From the NCBI GenBank assembly GCA_021324095.1, contig JAJPJT010000100.1, positions 1 through 53,816 on the forward strand: 53,816 nt of DNA. Reading direction: 5' to 3'. Position 1 is the first letter of the stretch. Each line of letters starts with the position of its first letter. The notes under the pieces are model-generated. The model did not search any database and was not told where the DNA came from. It saw only the letters and a program-made list of their open reading frames with translations. Below, piece by piece: positions 1 to 9,027 of this stretch. This DNA is from Gammaproteobacteria bacterium. Lineage in GTDB: Bacteria; Pseudomonadota; Gammaproteobacteria; Xanthomonadales; Rhodanobacteraceae. The translations under genes and the position numbers were made by a program.

Positions 1-53
1 CCGAGTCCCGAGTCCCGAGTCCCGAGTCCCGAGTCCCGAGTCCCGAGTCCCGG
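1..53. repeat. Heptanucleotide tandem repeat (CCGAGTC)7
   Basis: Seven perfect copies of the 7-bp unit CCGAGTC run from base 1 to 49, followed by CCGG. The array starts at the window edge, so it may be longer. It ends about 9 bp before the AGGAG ribosome binding site of the gene at 73. Changes in copy number would alter promoter or leader spacing but not the reading frame. Confidence 0.9.
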
Positions 54-72
54 CATTTCTCAGGAGACGATC

Positions 73-861
73 ATGCGCAAGACACTTTTCGCATTGTTGC
101 TGGTGTTCGGTTTCGCATCGATGGCCCACGCCGCGATGCGGACCGAAACGATCGATTACAGCGTGGACGGCAAAGCGATGCAGGGCGTGCTGGTCTGGGA
201 CGACGCCGTGAAGACGCCGCGGCCCGGCGTGCTGATGATTCCGGACTGGACCGGCATCAATCCGGCCAACATCGATTTTGCGAAACGGATCGCCGGCCAC
301 GATTACGTGATCTTCATGGGCGACATGTACGGCAAGCACGTACGTCCCAGGAACAGTACGGAAGCGCAGGCCGCGATGAAGCCGCTGATGGCCGACCGGC
401 CGATGCTGCGCAAGCGTGTCGTGGCGGCTTTCGATCACTTGAAAGCGCTGGCGGCGAAACACGCGGCGCCGATCGATTCCGCGAAACTGGCCGCGATCGG
501 ATTCTGCTTCGGCGGCACCTCGGTGCTGGATCTTGCGCGCACCGGTACCGACGTGGCCGCGGTGGTGAGCTTCCACGGCGGACTTTCGACCGACGATCCG
601 GCGCTGGCGAAACACATCAAGGCGCGGGTGCTGGCGATGAACGGCGGCGACGATCGCGGCACCATGCCCGATGCGCCGGCCTTCATGAAGGACATGCAGC
701 AGGATCCCGCGCCGTGGCAGTTTGTGGTGTTCGGCGGCGCCGTGCACTGCTTCGCCGAGCCGTGGGCGCATTCACCGCCGGGCTGCGTCTATGATCCGCC
801 GGTCGCCAAGCGCGCGTTCGCGCTGATGCACGCCTGGCTGGACGAGGCGTTCAAGGGATAA
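73..861 (+). CDS. Secreted dienelactone hydrolase family protein
   Basis: A 262-residue alpha/beta hydrolase of the dienelactone hydrolase (DLH) family. Residues 1-20 form a signal peptide ending AHA-A, so the mature protein is probably periplasmic. The nucleophile elbow GFCFGG carries Cys145, the cysteine nucleophile typical of DLH. The rest of the triad is plausibly Asp193 or Asp194 (NGGDDRG) and His225 (GAVHCF). The length fits the family. The ATG at 73 follows AGGAG with good spacing. The family hydrolyses lactones or esters; the substrate here is unknown, and the DLH name does not by itself imply chlorocatechol breakdown. It converges on ispB. Confidence 0.85.
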   Translation: MRKTLFALLLVFGFASMAHAAMRTETIDYSVDGKAMQGVLVWDDAVKTPRPGVLMIPDWTGINPANIDFAKRIAGHDYVIFMGDMYGKHVRPRNSTEAQAAMKPLMADRPMLRKRVVAAFDHLKALAAKHAAPIDSAKLAAIGFCFGGTSVLDLARTGTDVAAVVSFHGGLSTDDPALAKHIKARVLAMNGGDDRGTMPDAPAFMKDMQQDPAPWQFVVFGGAVHCFAEPWAHSPPGCVYDPPVAKRAFALMHAWLDEAFKG

Positions 862-884
862 GCCCAGAGCAGCTTTGTTTTTCG

Positions 885-932
885 CCCCTTGAGTCAAGGG
901 GGCGGTTCGGCCATTGGGGACAATGGCCGAAC
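885..932. other. Two inverted repeats in convergent intergenic region
   Basis: The first hairpin has arms CCCCTTGA (885-892) and TCAAGGGG (894-901). The second has perfect 12-bp arms GTTCGGCCATTG (905-916) and CAATGGCCGAAC (921-932) with a GGGA loop. Neither is followed by a T-run, so they are not classical intrinsic terminators. They may block transcription or protect mRNA 3' ends between the two converging genes. Confidence 0.7.
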
Positions 933-957
933 GGGGGTTGTGGAGGTAAGGCGCGCC

Positions 958-1000
958 GCACGAGTTGAAGGGATGCGGAAAGCGTCCCTTCAACTCGTGC
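958..1000 (-). terminator. Long hairpin containing the ispB stop codon
   Basis: Perfect 16-bp arms lie at 958-973 (GCACGAGTTGAAGGGA) and 985-1000. Inner T-G, G-C and C-G pairs close on a GGAAA loop. The ispB stop codon (complement of 990-992) lies in one arm, so the hairpin duplicates the last codons of the gene in inverted form. No U-tract follows on the minus strand. It is probably a 3'-end stabiliser or factor-assisted terminator. Confidence 0.6.
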
Positions 1001-2003
1001 GGTTGACCGCGTAATCCGCCAGCCCCGCCAGCGCGTCGCGGTATTCCGACGCCGGCAGTGCTTCGAGCGCGGCGTGTGCCGCTTCGGCATGCGCCTGCGC
1101 GCGCATGCGGGTGCGCTCCAGCGCACCGGAATCGCGGATCGCGGCGATGATCACGTCCAGCGCCGCGAGGCGCTTGCTGGTGATCGCGTTGCGCAGCAGT
1201 TCCGCCTGCATCGGCGTCGAGCGTTCGATCGCGTAGATCAGCGGCAGCGTGGGTTTGCCTTCGGCCAGATCGTCGCCGATGTTCTTGCCCAGCGTGTCCG
1301 AATCCGAGACGTAATCGAGCAGGTCGTCGGCGATCTGGAACGCCGAACCCAGTTCCATGCCGTAGCGGCGCAACGCCAGGCATTGCGCTTCCGGCAGGCC
1401 GGCGAGTACACCGCCCAATTGGGTCGCGGCCGCGAACAGCACCGCGGTCTTGCGCTCTATCACACGCATGTAGGCGGCTTCGGTCGTTTCCGCCTTGCCG
1501 ATGTTCAGCAACTGCAACACCTCGCCTTCGGCGATGGAATTGGTGGTGTCGGCGAGGATTCGCATCACGGACATGCGGTCCAGTTCCACCATCATCTGGA
1601 ACGCGCGCGAATACAGGAAATCGCCGACCAGCACGCTGGCGGCATTTCCCCATGCGGCATTGGCGGTCTTGCGGCCGCGCCGCAGGTCCGAACCATCCAC
1701 CACGTCGTCGTGCAACAGTGTCGCGGTGTGGATGAATTCGATCACCGCGGCCAGTTCGATGTGGGCGTCGCCCGTGTAGCCGGCCGCGTGCGCCGCCAGC
1801 ACGTGCAGGGTCGGGCGCAACCGCTTGCCGCCGCCGCCCACGATGTGTTCGGCGATCGCGTTGATCAGCACCACTTCGGAATGGAGCCGCTGGCGGATCA
1901 TCCCGTCCACCTGCCGCATGTCCGCTGCGGCGAGGTCGCGCGCCACGACGAACGCGTTGCTGGGCTCGGCCTGCGCGGCGGGGTGGGGGCGGTTCATGGG
2001 CAT
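990..2003 (-). CDS. ispB: Octaprenyl diphosphate synthase (polyprenyl synthetase)
   Basis: A trans-polyprenyl diphosphate synthase of about 337 residues that builds the long isoprenoid side chain of ubiquinone from FPP and IPP in the cytosol. The first aspartate-rich motif DDVVD is at residues 99-103 within [15 protein letters not shown]. The second, DDLLD, is at 225-229. GGGGKRLRP (57-65) is the usual IPP-binding segment. The length matches IspB. Start codons are ambiguous: ATG at 2003 or 1997, or GTG at 2021; none has a strong ribosome binding site. It is divergent from ssb and its stop lies in a long hairpin. The exact chain length (C40 or otherwise) cannot be read from the sequence. Confidence 0.9.
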   Translation of the reverse strand: MPMNRPHPAAQAEPSNAFVVARDLAAADMRQVDGMIRQRLHSEVVLINAIAEHIVGGGGKRLRPTLHVLAAHAAGYTGDAHIELAAVIEFIHTATLLHDDVVDGSDLRRGRKTANAAWGNAASVLVGDFLYSRAFQMMVELDRMSVMRILADTTNSIAEGEVLQLLNIGKAETTEAAYMRVIERKTAVLFAAATQLGGVLAGLPEAQCLALRRYGMELGSAFQIADDLLDYVSDSDTLGKNIGDDLAEGKPTLPLIYAIERSTPMQAELLRNAITSKRLAALDVIIAAIRDSGALERTRMRAQAHAEAAHAALEALPASEYRDALAGLADYAVNRTS

Positions 2004-2148
2004 CCAAGCGCGACGAACCACTGATTATAGTGCGTCGCAGCAAAGCGCCGGCATCGGCCTACGCCGCGCCGGGAATTGCGCCGGCATACAGGCCGGTGTG
2101 CTGGTAGCATCCTCAAGTTTCGTTGTTCCCATTCGAGGATTCGCAACC

Positions 2149-2637
2149 ATGGCACGTGGCGTCAACAAGGTCATCCTGATCGGCAATCTGGGCGCGGACC
2201 CCGACACGCGCTACAGCGCCTCCGGCACCGCGATGTGCACCATCAGCCTTGCCACGTCGGAGAGCTGGAAGGACAAGCAGACAGGCGAGATGCAGGAACG
2301 CACCGAGTGGCACCGGGTGAAGTTCTGGGGGAAGCTCGCGGAAATCGCGGGCGAGTACCTGAAGAAAGGCCGGCAGGTTTACATCGAAGGGTCGATCCGC
2401 AGCAGCAAATACACCGACAAGGAAGGCGTCGAGCGCTGGAGCACCGACATCATCGCCAACAACATGCAGATGCTGGGCGGTCCCGGCGACAACGAGACCC
2501 GCGGCGAAGGCGGCTACCGCCAGCGCGCACCGCAGAGCCGCCCCAGTGCCGGCGCGCCGTCGGGCGGTGGATCGCGTCCGTCCGCGCCGCCACCGCCGGA
2601 CCATGGTGCGTTCGAAGACGACGACATACCGTTTTGA
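2149..2637 (+). CDS. ssb: Single-stranded DNA-binding protein
   Basis: A 162-residue SSB that coats single-stranded DNA during replication, repair and recombination. The N-terminal OB-fold (about residues 1-110) begins [18 protein letters not shown] and includes the conserved [13 protein letters not shown] disordered Gly/Pro/Arg-rich linker follows. The acidic C-terminal tip DDDIPF is the docking site for SSB partner proteins. The ATG at 2149 has GAGGA about 10 bp upstream and gives the canonical N-terminus; the frame is open further upstream but that extension is not SSB-like. The tandem repeat array begins directly after its stop codon. Confidence 0.97.
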   Translation: MARGVNKVILIGNLGADPDTRYSASGTAMCTISLATSESWKDKQTGEMQERTEWHRVKFWGKLAEIAGEYLKKGRQVYIEGSIRSSKYTDKEGVERWSTDIIANNMQMLGGPGDNETRGEGGYRQRAPQSRPSAGAPSGGGSRPSAPPPPDHGAFEDDDIPF

Positions 2638-3060
2638 GTGCGATCGTCCATGATCGCAGCGTTGCTGGAGATGCCTCCAGAACTGGAGAATCAAAGCCCG
2701 CGGGCACCAGAACGGCCTTCCGTGGCCTGACTTTCCGCGAAGCTGAGTGCGATCGTCCATGATCGCAGCGTTGTTGAAGATCCCTCCGAATCCGGAGAAT
2801 CAACGTCTACGGGCACCACAAGGCCTTCCGTGGCCTGACTTTCCGCGAAGCTGGGTGCGATCGTCCATGATCGCAGCGTTGTTGAAGATCCCTCCGGATC
2901 CGGAGAATCAACGTCTGCGGGCACCAGAACGGCCTTCCGTGGCCTGATTTTCCGCGAAGCTGAGTGCGATCATCCATGATCGCAGCGTTGTTGAAGATCC
3001 CTCCGAATCCGGAGAATCAACGTCTACGGACACCAGAACGGCCTTCCGTGGCCTGACTTT
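2638..3060. repeat. Four ~109-bp tandem repeats with three hairpins each
   Basis: The units are 2638-2746, 2747-2854, 2855-2963 and 2964-3060 (the last truncated). Each contains GCGATC-N6-GATCGC (arms intact except in unit 4, where gatcgt becomes gatcat in the loop), a second inverted repeat near CTCCG..CGGAG, and a third, GGCC-TTCCGT-GGCC. The second hairpin differs between units with pairing kept: CTCCAG/CTGGAG in unit 1, CTCCG/CGGAG in units 2 and 4, and CTCCGGA/TCCGGAG in unit 3. The array fills most of the ssb-to-GH92 gap. There is no coding signal and no unique spacers, so it is not CRISPR. Confidence 0.9.
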
Positions 3061-3217
3061 CAACAACAGCCGCTTCGATGTGCGCGTGACGAGCGCCTGC
3101 ACTCGACAAAAAGGGGTACCGTGGCGATCGGCACGGGCCGATCCGGTGCGACTGCGATAGGATCGCCGCCTGGCGCGCTTCGATGCGTTGCCACCCTCCG
3201 CTGCCGAGACGCCAAGC

Positions 3218-5551
3218 ATGCCCAGAATCCGCGTGTCGCCGATCCTTTCCGCAGGGGTGCTGCTGGCATCACTGATTGCCTTTCCGGCTGCCGCGGCCAC
3301 CAGCCACCTGGCCGACGTCGACCCGATGATCGGCACCGGTGGTGCCGGACATACATTTCCCGGTGCCACGGTGCCGTTCGGGATGATCCAGCTGAGCCCT
3401 GACACCGCGATGCCGGATTTCAAGCACGCGTATGCGTGGGCGGCGGGCTATCAATACGGCGACCACAGCATTCTCGGGTTTTCCGAGACGCATTTCTCCG
3501 GCAGCGGGCATTCCGATCTCGGCGACGTGCTGCTGATGCCGGGCGTCGGGAAAGTGCAATGGGATCCGGGTGATCCCGACAAGCCGGGCTCGGGCTACCG
3601 CTCCGACTTCAGCCACAGGACCGAGGTCGCCCAGCCCGGTTATTACGCGGTGACGCTGGCGACCAGTGGCGTGCGCGTGGAATTGACGGCGGGCCGACGC
3701 GTCGGCTGGCACCGCTACACGTTTCCGCAAGGACAGGACGCGCACGTGTTGCTCGACCTGCGCCCCAGCATCTACGACTATCCGGGCAAGGTGTTGTGGG
3801 CGCGGCTGCGCGTGCGCGCCGACGGCACCGTCACCGGCTACCGCGAAACGCGTGGCTGGGCGCCGGGAAGGCAACTGTGGTTCGCGATCCGTTTCTCGCA
3901 GCCGATGACGCGGCACGAACTGGTCAACCGCGAGACGAATATCGTTTACAAGGGCTTCAAGGGACCGGCGCCCGATCCGACCGGCGTCGATGCGATCGGC
4001 GGCAAGCAAATCGAAGGCGCCTTCGAATTCGGCAAGCTCACGAAACCGCTGCTGGTGAAAGTGGCGATTTCCACGGTGAGCGCCGCGAACGCGATCGCCA
4101 ACCTCGAGACCGATGGCCAAGGCTGGGATTTCGACGCGCGTCGCGCGGAAGCGAGTGCCGCGTGGGCGAAAGCGCTGTCGGCGATCGACGTCGAGGCGCC
4201 ACCGGATATCCAGAAGAGTTTCTACACCTCGCTGTACCACGCCCTCATTGCGCCGAATCTTTCGATGGACGTGAACGGCGAATACCGCGGGCCCGACCAC
4301 GCGGTGCACACGGCGAAGGACTTCACCTTCTATTCCAGCTGGTCGCTGTGGGACGTCTATCGCGCGGAGATGCCGCTGCTGGCGTTCATCCAGCCGCCGC
4401 AGCGCATCGATGATTTCGTCAACTCATTGGTTGCCGCTCAGCAGGCCAGTCCGTTCGGCATCCTGCCCGTTTGGGCCTATCAGGGGTTGGAAACGTGGTG
4501 CATGATCGGCTACCACGCGGTGCCGGTGATCGCCAACTTTTACATGCAGGGGTTCCGCGGTTTCGATGCCGACACCGCGCTGAAGGCGATGGTGGCGAGC
4601 GCGACCTACGCGCCCTACGGCGATCTCGGCGATTACATGAAGATCGGATACGTGCCGCAGGACCACGAGGACGAATCTGTTTCCAAGACGCTGGAATACG
4701 CATTCGACGACTGGAGCCTCGCGCGCATGGCCGAGGCGATGGGCCGCAAGGACATCGCGGCGAAATTCTTCAAGCGCGCGGAAAACTGGCGCAACGTGTT
4801 CAACCCGAAGACGGGCTTCGCGCAACCGCGCCTCGCGAACCGACAATTTCGCGAGCCGTTCAGTCCGGCGAAGGCGGGCGTGGGCAGCGGTTTCACCGAA
4901 GGCAATTCCTGGCAGTACTCGTGGTACGAACCGCAGGACATCGGCGGTTTGATCCATGAACTCGGCGGCGATGCGGGCCTGGTGAAGAAACTGGACGAGG
5001 TGTTCGACGCCAGGATCAGCCCCAACGCGTTTGCCGGACTCGAGGACGTGACCGGGCTCATCGGGTGGTACGCGCACGGCAACGAACCCAGCCACCACAT
5101 TGCCTATCTTTACGATTACGCGGGCGCGGCCTGGAAGACGCAGGAGCGGTTGGCCGAGATCATGCGCACCCAGTACGCGCCCACGCCGACCGGCCTTGCC
5201 GGCAACGACGATCTCGGACAGATGTCCGCGTGGTACATCTTCACCGCGCTGGGTTTCTATCCGGTTGCGCCGGCCAGCAACCAGTACGTGATCGGCCGTC
5301 CGTTCGTGCGCCGCGCGGTGCTGCATCTGCCCAATGGCAAGACCTTCACCATCACGGTCGACGGCTTGGGCAAGGACCACCCGTACGTCGGATTGGTCGC
5401 CTTGAACGGCAAGCCGCTGGCACGCGATTACCTGACCTACGCGGAAATCACGAACGGCGGCACGCTGCATTTCACGATGCAGGCCGAGCCGAACAAGACG
5501 TGGGCCACGCAGCCACAGGACCAGCCGTATTCGATGACGGCGTACCCGTAA
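3218..5551 (+). CDS. Secreted GH92 alpha-mannosidase
   Basis: A glycoside hydrolase family 92 exo-alpha-mannosidase, a calcium-dependent inverting family usually acting on alpha-1,2- or other alpha-mannosides of N-glycans or fungal mannans. The mature part begins DVDPMIGTGGAGHTFPGA after a signal peptide (MPRIRVSPILSAG... to about residue 27). Family blocks include GFSETHFSGSGHSDLG, SSWSLWDVYRAEMPL, EGNSWQYSW, GNEPSHH with Glu623 (probable acid) and GNDDLGQMSAWY with Asp664/Asp665 (probable base region). At 777 residues it is full length. The ATG at 3218 is preferred over 3188 because it gives a clean signal peptide. It stands alone, with no transporter or regulator beside it. Linkage specificity cannot be called. 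Confidence 0.93.
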   Translation: MPRIRVSPILSAGVLLASLIAFPAAAATSHLADVDPMIGTGGAGHTFPGATVPFGMIQLSPDTAMPDFKHAYAWAAGYQYGDHSILGFSETHFSGSGHSDLGDVLLMPGVGKVQWDPGDPDKPGSGYRSDFSHRTEVAQPGYYAVTLATSGVRVELTAGRRVGWHRYTFPQGQDAHVLLDLRPSIYDYPGKVLWARLRVRADGTVTGYRETRGWAPGRQLWFAIRFSQPMTRHELVNRETNIVYKGFKGPAPDPTGVDAIGGKQIEGAFEFGKLTKPLLVKVAISTVSAANAIANLETDGQGWDFDARRAEASAAWAKALSAIDVEAPPDIQKSFYTSLYHALIAPNLSMDVNGEYRGPDHAVHTAKDFTFYSSWSLWDVYRAEMPLLAFIQPPQRIDDFVNSLVAAQQASPFGILPVWAYQGLETWCMIGYHAVPVIANFYMQGFRGFDADTALKAMVASATYAPYGDLGDYMKIGYVPQDHEDESVSKTLEYAFDDWSLARMAEAMGRKDIAAKFFKRAENWRNVFNPKTGFAQPRLANRQFREPFSPAKAGVGSGFTEGNSWQYSWYEPQDIGGLIHELGGDAGLVKKLDEVFDARISPNAFAGLEDVTGLIGWYAHGNEPSHHIAYLYDYAGAAWKTQERLAEIMRTQYAPTPTGLAGNDDLGQMSAWYIFTALGFYPVAPASNQYVIGRPFVRRAVLHLPNGKTFTITVDGLGKDHPYVGLVALNGKPLARDYLTYAEITNGGTLHFTMQAEPNKTWATQPQDQPYSMTAYP

Positions 5552-5553
5552 TC

Positions 5554-5579
5554 AAAAACCTCTCCCGGAGGGAGGGGTT
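5554..5579 (-). terminator. Intrinsic terminator of pilR
   Basis: On the minus strand the arms ACCCCTCCC and GGGAGAGGT (one mismatch) with a TCC loop are followed by five Ts. It lies between the converging GH92 and pilR genes and could also act weakly for GH92. Confidence 0.65.
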
Positions 5580-5585
5580 CAGGTG

Positions 5586-6989
5586 TCAATCGATCCCGAG
5601 CTTCTTCAACTTGTACCGCAGCGCACGGAATGTTATGCCGAGCTTCTTCGCCGCGGCCGTCTTGTTGTAGCGGGTTTCCTTCAACACCTTGATGATGGCT
5701 TCGCGTTCGATATTGGAAATGTAATCGTCGAGGCCCACGGCGCCGCTTGCGCCGGACGTGATTTCTTCGGCCTCGGCGTATTCCTCCTCGTTCCCGTCGT
5801 CGTCATCCAGGTCCGCGTCATCCGTTTCCTGGGCGGTGGGCAGTTCGAGCATCAGGTCCGGCGGTTCGATCAAGCCGTTTTCGCAGAGTGCTATCGCCCG
5901 TTCCAGCACGTTCTCAAGTTCGCGCACGTTGCCGGGAAAATCGTATTCCGTGAGCACCTTCAGCGCGGCGGGCTGCAGGGCGGGTGCCTGGCTGCCGGCC
6001 TGTTCCGCCAGACGCTTGAGAATGTACTTGGCGAGCACGGCGACATCGCCGTCGCGCTCGCGCAGCGGCGGCACGCGCAGTTCGATCACGTTGATGCGGT
6101 AATAAAGATCCTGGCGGAAATGCCCGGCCTGGGTCAGCCGTCCGAGATCCTTGTGGGTCGCGGACAGGATGCGCACGTCCACCGGCACTTCGCCGCGCCC
6201 GCCGATCGGGCGCACCGCCTTTTCCTGGATCACGCGCAGCAGCTTCACCTGCATGTGGAGCGGCAGTTCCGCGACCTCGTCCAGGAACAGCGTGCCGCCG
6301 TTGGCGGTCTGGAACAAACCTTCCTTGTCCGCGTGTGCGCCGGTAAAGGAGCCCTTCTTGTGGCCGAAGAATTCGCTCTCCATCAGTTCGGACGGTATCG
6401 CGCCGCAGTTGACCGGCACGAACGGGCCAGCCGCGCGCGGCCCGAGTTCGTGGATGGAACGCGCCACCAGTTCCTTGCCCACGCCGGATTCGCCCGAGAT
6501 GTAGATCGGCGCCTGGCTGCGCGCGAGCTTGGCGATGCGCGCGCGGACGTCCCTCATCACCGGCGAATCGCCGATCAGGCGACCGGCCGAAACCTGGTCG
6601 TCGACCTCACGCTCGGCCGCCTGGCTGGCGCGCAGCGCGGTCTGGACCAGCCGCCGCAGCATGTGGATGTCGACCGGCTTGCTGACGAAATCGAAGGCGC
6701 CGGCCTTCAGCGCATCGACGGCCGCCTCGACGTTGCCGTAGGCCGTGATCATCGCGACCGGGGTTTCGGGGTGTTCGCGCGCGATCAGCTCGATCAGTTC
6801 CTGGCCCGTGCCGTCCGGCAGGCGCATGTCGGTGAAGCACAGGTCGTAATGCACCTCGCCAAGCATCTTCTTGGCGTCACCGACGCTGGCGGCGGTGTCG
6901 ACGTCGAGATCCATCCGGCCCAGCGTGATGCTGAGCAGCTCGCGGATGTCACGTTCGTCGTCGACGACCAGTACCGTCTGTTTGGTCAT
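5586..6989 (-). CDS. pilR: Sigma-54-dependent response regulator PilR
   Basis: A 467-residue NtrC-family activator. The receiver domain (1-120) has phosphoacceptor Asp54 (FTDMRLPDG) and the conserved Lys of FVSKPVD. The AAA+ domain follows with Walker A GESGVGKE at 166-173 and the sigma-54 contact loop GSFTGA at 213-218. A C-terminal Fis-type HTH contains NKTAAAKKLGITFRALR. The receiver closely matches PilR of Pseudomonas and Xanthomonas, the regulator that activates pilA (type IV pilin) transcription with RpoN. An acidic linker (about 385-410) precedes the HTH. The gene lies 81 bp downstream of pilS, as usual for this pair. Confidence 0.93.
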   Translation of the reverse strand: MTKQTVLVVDDERDIRELLSITLGRMDLDVDTAASVGDAKKMLGEVHYDLCFTDMRLPDGTGQELIELIAREHPETPVAMITAYGNVEAAVDALKAGAFDFVSKPVDIHMLRRLVQTALRASQAAEREVDDQVSAGRLIGDSPVMRDVRARIAKLARSQAPIYISGESGVGKELVARSIHELGPRAAGPFVPVNCGAIPSELMESEFFGHKKGSFTGAHADKEGLFQTANGGTLFLDEVAELPLHMQVKLLRVIQEKAVRPIGGRGEVPVDVRILSATHKDLGRLTQAGHFRQDLYYRINVIELRVPPLRERDGDVAVLAKYILKRLAEQAGSQAPALQPAALKVLTEYDFPGNVRELENVLERAIALCENGLIEPPDLMLELPTAQETDDADLDDDDGNEEEYAEAEEITSGASGAVGLDDYISNIEREAIIKVLKETRYNKTAAAKKLGITFRALRYKLKKLGID

Positions 6990-7070
6990 GTTGCCCCGCC
7001 TCGTTGAAACCCCTCACCCGTGAGGTTAGCGCGACGATCGCGGCGTTGCCACGCCCGAATCGTCCTTGCG

Positions 7071-8705
7071 TCACGCTTCCGAAGCCATGGGCACGCGCGC
7101 GGGCGCAGTCAGCGTGATGCGGAAGCAACTTCCGCCGCCGGCGACCGGCACGTATTCGAGGTTGGCCTGGTTGGCCTCGCACATTTGCTTGGCGAGGTAA
7201 AGGCCGAGCCCGGTGCCGTACTGGTGGGTGGTGAAGAAGGGTTCGAAGATTTGCGCGGCAACCTTGGGCGGGATGCCGGGGCCGCGGTCGATCACTTCGA
7301 GCAACGGCGGACCGTTGTCGCTGGCGAGGCGCGCCACCACCATCACGCGCGCCGGTTCGTCGGGCAATCGTCCGTAACGCAGCGCGTTCTGCACCAGGTT
7401 CCAGACCACCTGCTGCAGGTGTTGCGAATCGGCCAGCGCTTCGACCGGGCGCGGGTACAGCAGGGGACGCAGGCTGTCCTGGCCCACGTCGTTGGCTTCC
7501 TTGTATTCCTCGATGAAGCGCGTGGCCCAGTGGTTGAGGTCCAGCGACTCGGGGCGCGAACGTTCGCGCCGCGACAGTTGCAGGATGTTCTCGATGATCT
7601 CGTTCACGCGCCCGCAGTGGTTGTTGATGATTTCCACCATGCGTTGGTCGGCGTCGTTGAGGCCTTCGGATTCGGCAAGCAGTTGCGCGGAGTAGCGGAT
7701 CGCCGCGAGCGGATTGCGGATCTCGTGTGCGATCGAAGCCGACAGGCGTCCCAGCGTGGTGAGCGTGAGCTGCTCGGCGCGCTGCGAGACCAGCGAGGTG
7801 TCGTCGAGGAAGATCAGCACGTATGATTCATCGTGCGACGAAAGCCGCGTGAAGCGCGGAATGATTTCCGGCGTGCCGTCGGCGAGTGAGACCGCGGTCG
7901 GATCATGTTCGTGGGTGGTACGCCAGTGGTACAGGCGCCGCGACAGCTCCGGAGCCACCGTGCCGAGGTCGCGCTGCTCCAGCCCCGGATTGCCGACCAG
8001 CATCCACGCCGATTCGTTGATTTGATGGATGTGATTGGCGTCGTCCACCAGCAGCACGCCCGTGCGCATGCGCCGGATGATCAGGTCGTTCACCTGCGCG
8101 AGGTTGGCGAGGTCGCTGCCGCGCTGCTCGGCCAGCGCCTCGCTCGCGCGCATCTGGCTGCCGAGGGCATAACACAGCGCCGCGGTCGCGAAATAGGCGA
8201 CCCCGAACAGCCCGGCTTCGAGCAGCATCGGGCTGGTTTCGCCCGCCGGAATGGCGAGCACGGCCTGCGCGATCACCGCGATCGTGGCGAGCGCCGCGAA
8301 CAGGCCGCCCAGGCGCGGCGCCAGCAGCAGCGCGGCCGCGCCCACGTTGATGACCAGCATTGCCGCGATGCCGGTGTGCGCGGCGGGAATGGTGACTGCC
8401 GCCAGGAACGCCGCGAACACGTCCACACACAGGAAGGCGCCGGTGCTGGCCACCAGCGCGCGCGAACGGCTCAGGTCGTGGGCCAGCACCACCAGCGCGA
8501 ACAGCAGATAGACGAGGGCAGTCGCGCGCGCGACCACCGGGTCGCGCAATGGCATCCATACGAAGGCCAGGCTGCTCAGCGACAGCGTCGAGTAGACAAC
8601 GCCCTGGAATACCCGGTAGATGTTGAGCACGCGCAGTTCGCGCCGGATATGCTCCGCCCCGGGTATCGGATGCGTGTTCGAGATGGCCTGGGTCGTGGTT
8701 GCCAC
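7071..8705 (-). CDS. pilS: Sensor histidine kinase PilS
   Basis: The membrane histidine kinase partner of PilR. The N-terminal half holds about six hydrophobic segments. A PAS-like region (from about LLVDDANHIHQINESAWML) follows. The H-box is LSASIAHEIRNPLAAIRYSAQL, with His in AHEIRNP. The ATPase has the N-box WNLVQNALRYG, DRGPGIPP (G1) and GTGLGLYLAK (G2). PilS normally senses pilin levels in the inner membrane. No ATG precedes the first helix; the GTG at 8705 gives VATTTQ..., and a TTG at 8741 is an alternative. The tRNA-Thr promoter lies about 100 bp upstream on the opposite strand. Confidence 0.9.
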   Translation of the reverse strand: MATTTQAISNTHPIPGAEHIRRELRVLNIYRVFQGVVYSTLSLSSLAFVWMPLRDPVVARATALVYLLFALVVLAHDLSRSRALVASTGAFLCVDVFAAFLAAVTIPAAHTGIAAMLVINVGAAALLLAPRLGGLFAALATIAVIAQAVLAIPAGETSPMLLEAGLFGVAYFATAALCYALGSQMRASEALAEQRGSDLANLAQVNDLIIRRMRTGVLLVDDANHIHQINESAWMLVGNPGLEQRDLGTVAPELSRRLYHWRTTHEHDPTAVSLADGTPEIIPRFTRLSSHDESYVLIFLDDTSLVSQRAEQLTLTTLGRLSASIAHEIRNPLAAIRYSAQLLAESEGLNDADQRMVEIINNHCGRVNEIIENILQLSRRERSRPESLDLNHWATRFIEEYKEANDVGQDSLRPLLYPRPVEALADSQHLQQVVWNLVQNALRYGRLPDEPARVMVVARLASDNGPPLLEVIDRGPGIPPKVAAQIFEPFFTTHQYGTGLGLYLAKQMCEANQANLEYVPVAGGGSCFRITLTAPARVPMASEA

Positions 8706-8755
8706 GCGCGGAATGATCCCGTGTGCAGTGCGCACGCACAAGACCTTGGGCCAGT

Positions 8756-8780
8756 CCCCGCGATGCGGGGCGGTGCCCCG
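8756..8780. promoter_or_regulatory. Two mutually exclusive GC hairpins upstream of pilS
   Basis: CCCCGC (8756-8761)/GCGGGG (8765-8770) and CGGGGC (8766-8771)/GCCCCG (8775-8780) share bases 8766-8770, so only one can form at a time. They lie 50-75 bp upstream of the pilS start, on what would be the leader. A regulatory role is inferred only. Confidence 0.4.
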
Positions 8781-8797
8781 CCGTCGCAGGATCTGCG

Positions 8798-8826
8798 TTG
8801 CGCGTCCGGATGAGTGCCCGTAAACT
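8798..8826 (+). promoter_or_regulatory. Sigma-70-type promoter for tRNA-Thr
   Basis: A -35 TTGCGC (8798-8803) and a -10 TAAACT (8821-8826) are separated by exactly 17 bp, 15 bp upstream of the mature tRNA 5' end. Confidence 0.65.
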
Positions 8827-8841
8827 AACCGATTCCCGCGT

Positions 8842-8917
<76 letters not shown>

Positions 8918-8963
8918 CCTTTCAGTTTCACTCCGTTTCAGGCGACCTCTATTCGCCCTTGAG

Positions 8964-8985
8964 CCCAGCATAAGCTGGGTTTTTT
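8964..8985 (+). terminator. Intrinsic terminator downstream of tRNA-Thr
   Basis: Arms CCCAGC (8964-8969) and GCTGGG (8974-8979) with loop ATAA are followed by six Ts (8980-8985). Confidence 0.8.
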
Positions 8986-9027
8986 GTTTCTAGGTGTCTC
9001 GCGCCATCTAATGCAAGCTCGGTTGAC

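Noticed and set aside
1074..2024. 316-residue plus-strand open frame
   Set aside because: It is antisense to ispB, which has full catalytic motifs.
2638..3060. CRISPR-like array
   Set aside because: The units repeat over their full length with no unique spacers, and no cas genes are nearby.
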